DNA of 9,855 nt from Magnetococcales bacterium (GTDB lineage Bacteria; Pseudomonadota; Magnetococcia; Magnetococcales; JADFYX01): positions 1-9,855 of the forward strand of contig JADFYX010000074.1 of the NCBI GenBank assembly GCA_015232795.1, written 5' to 3'. Numbering within the stretch: position 1 is the stretch's first letter; each line of letters starts with the position of its first letter. A program made the position numbers and the translations under genes. The notes below the pieces were generated by a model. That model saw only the letters and a list, made by a program, of their open reading frames with translations, was not told the origin of the DNA and did no database searches. This document shows, piece by piece, positions 5,244-9,855 of the stretch.

Positions 5244-7559
5244 ATGAATGAAAAGAAGAAATCCCAAACAGCAGGTAATTCTCAGCCACAAATTACTATT
5301 GATGAGGCATTCTCCCAAGAATTAGAACATTTTAATGGGGAATTTTACACCCAAGCTGACCAACTTTGTACCGCAATTATTCAAGCAGTTCCCAATCACA
5401 GTTATGCTTTTAATTTATTGGGGTTGATTGCCCAAAAACTCAACCGCCATGATTTGGCAGTTGAGCAGTTTCAAAAAGCTATGGATATTGATAGTAGCAA
5501 CCCACTGTTTTATTACAATTTGGGGATATCTCTTTATGGGTTAGGACGGTTAGATGAGGCTGTAAATGCCCAAAAAAAAGCGTTGTCAATTCACCCCAAC
5601 TATGCTGAAGCATACAATAGTTTGGGAAATGTGCTTATAGAATTAAAAAAACTTGATGAAGCTATAGAATATTTACAAAAAGCTATAGAAATTCAGCCAA
5701 AATATGCCTATGCACACTACAATTTTGCTAATGCTCTGTTTGAACAAGGCAAACTTGATAATGCAATTAGCTGTTACCAAAAAGCAATATTCCTTAAACC
5801 GGGTTTTGCTGATGCCCATAATAATCTTGGAATTGTACTGCAAGAACAAAACAAGCATAAAAAAGCAGTTAGCTGTTACCAAAAAGCCATAGCCATTAAC
5901 CCAGATTTTGCTGATGCTCACTCTAATCTTGGGAGTGCCCTACGCGAAATAGGTCAGTTGGATGCAGCAATTATAAGTTGCCAAAAAGCCATAGCAATTA
6001 ATCCCGGCTTTGCTGACGCTTACTGCAACCTTGGTAATGCTCAACTTAAATTTGGAAATCTTAACGAAGCAGTAGCCAGCTTTGAAAAAGCAATTGTTCT
6101 TAAACCCGATTTGGCAACAGCTTATTATAATCTTGGAGTTGTTTTTCACAAACAGATAAAATTTGCAAAGGCTATTTTATGTAACCAAAAAGCAATTGCT
6201 ATTCAACCCGGTTTTGCCAATGCATATTGCAATCTTGGTTTTATTCTGACAGATCAATCCAGATATGATGAGGCCGTTAAATTCTATAAAAAAGCCATGG
6301 CAATTGAGCCGGATAATGCATCGATACACAGTAATTTGATTTTATGTATAGACCTGTTTTCAGATGTAACCTCAGACCTCTGTTATACAGAACGCAAAAA
6401 GTGGGTTAAACAACATGTAGAGCCTATACAGCCCTTTACAGAACCTTTTGAAAATATTCCAAACCCGACGAAAAAACTAAGAATTGGTTATGTTGGTGCA
6501 GATTTTCTTTACCATTCAGCAGCCCATATTTTTGGAGCTATGCTGCTGAATTATAATGCAAACGAATTTGAAATATTCTGTTATGTGGGGAACACAGAAG
6601 AGGATAAACTAACAGCCCAATTCAAGGAAAAAGCAACTAGTTGGCAATTAATAGCTGCTATGGATGATGCTGCATTGGCTGATAAAATCAAACAAGATGG
6701 AGTTGATATATTAGTTGATCTTGCAGGGCACACCAAAGGCAACCGTTTATTAACTTTTGCCCGAAAACCAGCACCCTTACAGGTTTCAGCATGGGGGTAT
6801 CCTCTTGGAACCAACATGACAGCCATGGATTATCTCTTTTCCGACCCTTTTTTCATTCCTGTTTCTAAAAGGGGCGACTTTACCGAGAAGGTTATTGATC
6901 TACCGTGTGTCATCCATATGCTAGCAGATACCCCGTTTCCTGAAGTAATAGACCCTCCTGCCTGTGACAATGGATATGTCACATTTGGAGCATTTAACCG
7001 ACTGGAAAAATATAACGACGGGGTGTTCACTTTATGGGCTGAAATATTACAGCGTATTCCCACGGCAAAACTGCTGTTTAAAACTGTGAGGTTAGACTCA
7101 CCAACAGAAGCTGCCCGGATTGTTCAAATTTTCCAAAACCTGGGAATAACCCAAGATCGTCTTGTTATGATTGGTAAAACATCACGTGAAGAGCATTTAA
7201 AAGCCCATGGAAAAATTGATATTATGTTGGACCCATTTCCCCATAGCAGTGGTATGACATCATTGGAATCGGTAAGGATGGGAGTTCCTGTTTTAAATTG
7301 CGAAACAAAAATACGGGGTCCAATAAGTTCTGCAATTATGCATATTTTGGGGGAGGATGAATGGCGTTGTGTTGATGAGGCTGAGTATGTGGCTAAAGCT
7401 ATAAAATTTGCCAATGATATACAGTATCTAAAAACTCTGCGCTATCAGTTGCAAGACCGTTTTGATGAATCGGTTTTGGGAAATTCAAAACTCTACACCC
7501 AGGAAGTTGAAACTATCTATCGGCAACTGTGGAAAAAATGGTGTGAAGGTAAAAAATAG
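5244..7559 (+). CDS. TPR-repeat O-GlcNAc-transferase-like (SPINDLY/GT41) glycosyltransferase 2
   Basis: This 771-aa protein is a paralogue of the product of 1067-3256. About ten TPRs fill residues 19-358, and from residue 53 to 358 the 34-residue phase is unbroken (nine units, e.g. 'ADAHNNLGIVLQEQNKHKKA'). These should form a superhelix that selects protein substrates. The GT41 catalytic region (about 411-771) has IGYVGADFLYHSAAH with His424 at the OGT active-site His position, DLAGHTKGNR (His496), APLQVSAWGYPLGT, FNRLEK with Lys589 at the phosphate-binding Lys position, and HSSGMTSLESVRMGVPVLN for nucleotide-sugar binding. No catalytic residue I can place is missing. ATG 5244 starts the frame, but I see no Shine-Dalgarno sequence in the A/T-rich leader, so translation may be weak or leader-dependent. 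The gene ends 7 bp from the convergent membrane-protein gene. The sugar donor and acceptor cannot be read from sequence. Confidence 0.92.
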   Translation: MNEKKKSQTAGNSQPQITIDEAFSQELEHFNGEFYTQADQLCTAIIQAVPNHSYAFNLLGLIAQKLNRHDLAVEQFQKAMDIDSSNPLFYYNLGISLYGLGRLDEAVNAQKKALSIHPNYAEAYNSLGNVLIELKKLDEAIEYLQKAIEIQPKYAYAHYNFANALFEQGKLDNAISCYQKAIFLKPGFADAHNNLGIVLQEQNKHKKAVSCYQKAIAINPDFADAHSNLGSALREIGQLDAAIISCQKAIAINPGFADAYCNLGNAQLKFGNLNEAVASFEKAIVLKPDLATAYYNLGVVFHKQIKFAKAILCNQKAIAIQPGFANAYCNLGFILTDQSRYDEAVKFYKKAMAIEPDNASIHSNLILCIDLFSDVTSDLCYTERKKWVKQHVEPIQPFTEPFENIPNPTKKLRIGYVGADFLYHSAAHIFGAMLLNYNANEFEIFCYVGNTEEDKLTAQFKEKATSWQLIAAMDDAALADKIKQDGVDILVDLAGHTKGNRLLTFARKPAPLQVSAWGYPLGTNMTAMDYLFSDPFFIPVSKRGDFTEKVIDLPCVIHMLADTPFPEVIDPPACDNGYVTFGAFNRLEKYNDGVFTLWAEILQRIPTAKLLFKTVRLDSPTEAARIVQIFQNLGITQDRLVMIGKTSREEHLKAHGKIDIMLDPFPHSSGMTSLESVRMGVPVLNCETKIRGPISSAIMHILGEDEWRCVDEAEYVAKAIKFANDIQYLKTLRYQLQDRFDESVLGNSKLYTQEVETIYRQLWKKWCEGKK
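5400..6317 (+). repeat. Nine-unit 102-bp TPR coding repeat
   Basis: Nine in-phase 102-bp units encode the 34-residue TPRs of GT41 protein 2. Neighbouring units keep identical DNA runs: a 19-nt run (TTAGCTGTTACCAAAAAGC) occurs at 5767-5785 and again at 5869-5887, exactly 102 bp apart, and the following units share CCAAAAAGCCATAGC. Such DNA identity suggests recent unit duplication, and unit number could vary between strains by slippage or recombination. Confidence 0.75.
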
Positions 7560-7566
7560 CTATTCT

Positions 7567-8154
7567 TCAGCCATCTTGTTTTAGCTTTTTTGTACGGAGC
7601 AAATAGTCATCACAACGGTCCACAAGTCCACTATACATAAAGCTATATTCGTCATGTTGGGCATTCTGGGCTTGTTTTAGATATTCACTCTTTTTAGACT
7701 CTAAAAAAACAAGTGTTTGAGGTTGTTGCCCCCAGGAATATAACAGACCGTCGTGGATTATTTCTAGCTCATTTTGCTCTTTTTCAAAAACATCTCTGTT
7801 TACTAAATTAATTGCGTAGCTATCCAACACCTTTAAAATATACAGAGATAAAAATGCAAATGTAACAGCTAGCACTCTTTTTAATGATAGAGATAACAAT
7901 CCTGGTAAAAAGCTATCTGGTATTAACAGTAAAATACCCACTGCCCCCATATACACTAAGCTGCCCCAACCGATAATTAATATGCCAAAATATATACGTC
8001 CAACAAATGGAGTTCCTTCAACTGCTTTGGTAAAGTCATAATACTTCCAGTGGTCTTTAATACATATGCTAATATGATAGACAACAAGTGCAATACATAG
8101 AAGATAGATAAGGCCAAGTAGAGCTGGTATGGAGGATAAGGGGAGAGAGTTCAC
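7567..8154 (-). CDS. Unrecognised three-helix membrane protein with cytoplasmic tail
   Basis: This is a 195-aa protein that I do not recognise. Three hydrophobic segments are visible: about 10-31 (IPALLGLIYLLCIALVVY...), 56-79 (FGILIIGWGSLVYMGAVGILLL) and 87-110 (...LAVTFAFLSLYILKVL). A polar, charged, probably helical C-terminal region (about 115-195) follows and ends in KKLKQDG. The topology suggests an inner-membrane protein with its tail in the cytoplasm, but orientation is uncertain. The start is GTG at 8154: an in-frame TAA lies two codons upstream and no ATG occurs before the second helix. A weak GGTGG lies 9-13 bases upstream. The gene is convergent with GT41 gene 2 (7-bp gap) and divergent from the Spy-like operon, so it is probably transcribed alone. 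No catalytic motif is visible. Confidence 0.75.
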   Translation of the reverse strand: MNSLPLSSIPALLGLIYLLCIALVVYHISICIKDHWKYYDFTKAVEGTPFVGRIYFGILIIGWGSLVYMGAVGILLLIPDSFLPGLLSLSLKRVLAVTFAFLSLYILKVLDSYAINLVNRDVFEKEQNELEIIHDGLLYSWGQQPQTLVFLESKKSEYLKQAQNAQHDEYSFMYSGLVDRCDDYLLRTKKLKQDG

Positions 8155-8278
8155 AGCTTACCACCGTAGTTGGGTTTAGTTATAGATGGTTTAAATAGTG
8201 AAAAATTATTGCTGCGAATAGCCATAAAAAATTTATATCCGTAAAAATTATTCTAAAATTTAATTTAACAACATAGCA

Positions 8279-8297
8279 GAAACTTTCCCTAAGTTTC
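8279..8297. repeat. 7-bp stem inverted repeat in the 8.2-8.4 kb gap
   Basis: GAAACTT (8279-8285) and AAGTTTC (8291-8297) pair perfectly around the 5-nt loop TCCCT. It lies between the divergent membrane-protein gene and the Spy-like operon. No T run follows on either strand, so a terminator is unlikely. An operator or an upstream structure is possible. Confidence 0.3.
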
Positions 8298-8357
8298 AAT
8301 TATATCAGCAAAGTAATGGGACGATAGGATTGCTGGTAGTTCATACAATTTTGCAAC

Positions 8358-8372
8358 TTTACATATCTTTAC
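8358..8372 (-). promoter_or_regulatory. CpxR-box-like direct repeat (GTAAA-N5-GTAAA)
   Basis: On the minus strand the sequence is GTAAA, five bases, GTAAA (plus strand TTTAC 8358-8362 and TTTAC 8368-8372). The longer repeat is CTTTACAT at 8357-8364 and 8367-8374, a 10-bp period. This is the established consensus layout for E. coli CpxR, and tandem one-turn repeats are normal for OmpR-family regulators. It lies 103 bp before the Spy/CpxP-like gene whose neighbour encodes an OmpR/CpxR-type regulator, so autoregulation is the likely role. The repeat is seen; binding is inferred. Confidence 0.55.
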
Positions 8373-8464
8373 ATTGCAGAAAGAATTTAGCAACGACCGT
8401 CTGGTAGGTTCTATCACCAAGTAATGTCGTAGTTCGATATTTTATTTTGTGTTTGAACTTTACC

Positions 8465-8469
8465 AGGAG
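8465..8469 (+). promoter_or_regulatory. Ribosome-binding site fixing the Spy-like start
   Basis: AGGAG at 8465-8469 lies six bases before ATG 8476. The alternative in-frame GTG at 8449 has no such site, so the shorter protein is preferred. Confidence 0.7.
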
Positions 8470-8475
8470 ATAATC

Positions 8476-9039
8476 ATGAAAGACCAAGATAACAAAACAG
8501 CTAATGATGAAAACAGCACCTCAGCAGTTAAACCAAAACGCAGGACACTACTAAAATATTCCATGATGGCATTGATAGGAGCAGTTTTTGGTGCTGGTAC
8601 CATGGGAGCTGCTAGCCACGGTTTAGCAGGTTGGGGTAATCACTCTATGGGAGGTGGCTGGTGTAATAAGGGGCGGCATTTTGGTAAGCACGATCCTGCC
8701 AGAATAAAAGAGCACATCGATTTTAAAGTTGAATGGGTGCTTAAAGATATCAATGCAACAGACCTGCAAAAAAGCCAGATAAAAGAAATTGTGGTTAACT
8801 CCATTGATAAAATGCAGGCTAATCGCACCCAGCATCAAGCCATGAAAAAAAACCTTGTTGCGCTTTTAAGCCAGCCAGTGCTTGACCCAAGCAAACTGGA
8901 CACTCTTCGCAAAGAGGTTTTAGGCAAGTTTGCAACAACATCTGTTTCTGTTATGGATACCGTGGTAGAAATTTCCAAGGTATTAACACCAGAGCAACGT
9001 ATGCTACTTGTGGAACGCTATCAAAAACGTTTTAATTAA
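8476..9039 (+). CDS. Spy/CpxP-family periplasmic chaperone or metal-sensor protein
   Basis: This 187-aa protein is probably exported. The polar N-terminus (1-20) is followed by KRRTLLKYSMMALIGAVFGAG, a twin-arginine-like signal (Arg22-Arg23) with a hydrophobic core, and a likely cleavage near residues 45-48. The mature part is helical and carries the family's two LTxxQ-type motifs: a degenerate INATDLQKSQIKEI (92-105) and LTPEQRMLLVERY (170-182). Family members are small periplasmic proteins (Spy, CpxP, CnrX/ZraP relatives) that bind unfolded protein or metals and damp envelope-stress kinases. The segment before the first helix is rich in His, Met, Cys and Gly (His56, Met58, Cys63, His68, His72), which may bind metal. 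A CpxR-like box lies upstream, and the response regulator gene starts 43 bp downstream, so the two are likely co-transcribed. Whether it acts as chaperone or metal sensor is open. Confidence 0.85.
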   Translation: MKDQDNKTANDENSTSAVKPKRRTLLKYSMMALIGAVFGAGTMGAASHGLAGWGNHSMGGGWCNKGRHFGKHDPARIKEHIDFKVEWVLKDINATDLQKSQIKEIVVNSIDKMQANRTQHQAMKKNLVALLSQPVLDPSKLDTLRKEVLGKFATTSVSVMDTVVEISKVLTPEQRMLLVERYQKRFN

Positions 9040-9082
9040 ATATTCACGAAACCATCAAGCATTGTTTTAGCGGATATAGCTT

Positions 9083-9793
9083 ATGAACCACCGACTGTTG
9101 ATGATAGAGGATGACCGAAATTTAGCAGCCATGGTGAGTGAATATCTTGGTGATGCTGGGATGATTGTTACTCCTTTTTATGCAGCTATTCCAGGTTTGC
9201 AGGCTCTAGAGCAGGAAAAATGGGATGCTGTCATATTGGATGTAATGTTACCTGATTTTGATGGTTTTGAGGTGTGCCGTCGAATTCGTAGCTACTCTGA
9301 TATCCCTATTCTCATGCTTACAGCAAAGGGAGAAGAGATGGATCGTGTTGTTGGTTTGGAGTTGGGAGCTGACGATTATCTACCAAAACCGTTCAGCCCT
9401 AGAGAATTGCTGGCTCGCCTTAGGGCCATCATTCGGCGGCATACTCCTGGTGGTTTGAACAAACAGAACAAAAGTCTAAATTTTGGTCGTCTGGAGATTG
9501 ATAGCCAAGCCCGTCAGGTCAGAGTAGGAGGGCAGCCTAAAGAGTTGACAGGCCATCAGTTTGATATACTAGAAGCCATGGCACATAATGCGGGGCTGGT
9601 GTTAAGCCGGGATCGCCTTATGGACCTTGTTCGCGGTGAAGAGTTGGAGGCTTTTGATCGCAGTATCGATGTTCACATATCACGGATAAGAGCCGCAATT
9701 GAAGATGACCCCAAAAAACCCTGCCGGATAATTACCGTTAGAGGCAGTGGTTATGTGTTTGCTTCCAAACAGGACGGTTCTGAGAGCTTGTGA
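9083..9793 (+). CDS. OmpR/PhoB-family response regulator (CpxR/RstA-like)
   Basis: This 236-aa cytoplasmic transcription factor has a full-length receiver and DNA-binding domain. The receiver (about 4-115) has the acidic pair Asp10-Asp11, phosphoacceptor Asp53 in ILDVMLPDFDGFEV, Thr80 in PILMLTAKG and Lys102 in the KPF motif. The winged-helix domain (about 133-229) has LTGHQFDILEAMAHNAG, RSIDVHISRIR (recognition helix) and the wing RIITVRGSGYVF. The FDRSIDVHISRIR region is close to CpxR. Phosphorylation by a partner kinase should drive dimerisation and binding to tandem direct repeats, such as the GTAAA-N5-GTAAA site at 8358-8372. ATG 9083 has only a weak site upstream (CGGA), so translation may be coupled to the Spy-like gene. 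The next gene starts 4 bp after its stop, an arrangement typical of regulator-kinase operons. All key residues are intact. Confidence 0.93.
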   Translation: MNHRLLMIEDDRNLAAMVSEYLGDAGMIVTPFYAAIPGLQALEQEKWDAVILDVMLPDFDGFEVCRRIRSYSDIPILMLTAKGEEMDRVVGLELGADDYLPKPFSPRELLARLRAIIRRHTPGGLNKQNKSLNFGRLEIDSQARQVRVGGQPKELTGHQFDILEAMAHNAGLVLSRDRLMDLVRGEELEAFDRSIDVHISRIRAAIEDDPKKPCRIITVRGSGYVFASKQDGSESL

Positions 9794-9797
9794 AAAA

Positions 9798-9855
9798 ATG
9801 AAACCTACTGCGAACGCCCCAAATTCACCCCCCGCACCATGTCGAAACGTGCCAA
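9798..9855 (+). CDS. Start of the next gene, probably the partner sensor kinase (truncated by window edge)
   Basis: An open frame begins at ATG 9798, 4 bp after the regulator's stop, and runs without a stop to the window edge. The 19 visible codons begin MKPTANAPNSPPAPCRNVP, a polar, proline-rich cytoplasmic-looking start with no domain yet visible. Tight spacing behind an OmpR-family regulator makes a membrane histidine kinase the best guess. A weak GAGAG lies about 11 bases upstream. The identity is inferred from gene order only, and the frame could still close soon after the edge. Confidence 0.45.
   Translation, partial: MKPTANAPNSPPAPCRNVP

Noticed and set aside
5673..7414. Several minus-strand open frames inside GT41 gene 2, and similar plus-strand frames inside gene 1
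   Set aside because: They are low-complexity antisense shadows of the TPR and catalytic codons with no starts or domains of their own.
7555..7564. AATAGCTATT palindrome between the convergent genes as a bidirectional terminator
   Set aside because: It is self-complementary without a loop and only 10 bp of mostly A/T, too weak for a terminator.
1..9855. tRNA, rRNA, CRISPR array, riboswitch or phage gene
   Set aside because: I saw no cloverleaf, rRNA signature, spaced short repeats, known aptamer pattern or phage structural or integrase gene. The only regular repeats are the TPR codons.

Overview
The window reads as chromosomal DNA of a fairly AT-rich bacterium, most likely a member of the Pseudomonadota. 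The reasons are an Spy/CpxP-like periplasmic protein followed by a CpxR-type response regulator, a proteobacterial-style UspA, a P4H-type dioxygenase and two SPINDLY/OGT-like (GT41) glycosyltransferases. I cannot fix the class or genus from sequence alone. The coding strand switches often, and the two long gaps contain decayed coding sequence, so this looks like a rearranged accessory region.

Layout. (1) 60-509 (+): a stand-alone cyclic-nucleotide-binding-fold protein with no DNA-binding domain. (2) 510-1066: a gap with one hairpin terminator and a possible transposase remnant. (3) 1067-3256 (-): TPR + GT41 O-GlcNAc-transferase-like protein 1. (4) 3412-4071 (+): a prolyl-4-hydroxylase-type 2OG-Fe(II) dioxygenase, divergent from (3), with a near-palindrome in the shared promoter region. 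(5) 4064-4186 (-): the surviving C-terminal tail of an AMP-forming acyl-CoA synthetase, tail-to-tail with (4). (6) 4595-5038 (+): a UspA-family protein. (7) 5244-7559 (+): TPR + GT41 protein 2, a close paralogue of (3) in the opposite orientation. (8) 7567-8154 (-): an unrecognised three-helix membrane protein. (9) 8476-9039, 9083-9793 and 9798 to the edge (+): Spy/CpxP-like protein, OmpR/CpxR-family regulator, and the first codons of a third gene, probably the sensor kinase. A GTAAA-N5-GTAAA direct repeat, the known CpxR-box layout, lies upstream of this operon.

How the genes may work together. Two large TPR glycosyltransferases flank a protein prolyl hydroxylase. The inferred possibility is a protein-modification module in which proline hydroxylation and O-glycosylation act on the same substrate or substrate set. 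Such chemistry is known for Dictyostelium Skp1, there with a different glycosyltransferase family. The sequence shows only the proximity and intact motifs, not the substrate. The 8.3-9.86 kb block is a separate envelope-stress or metal-responsive two-component system that probably regulates itself.
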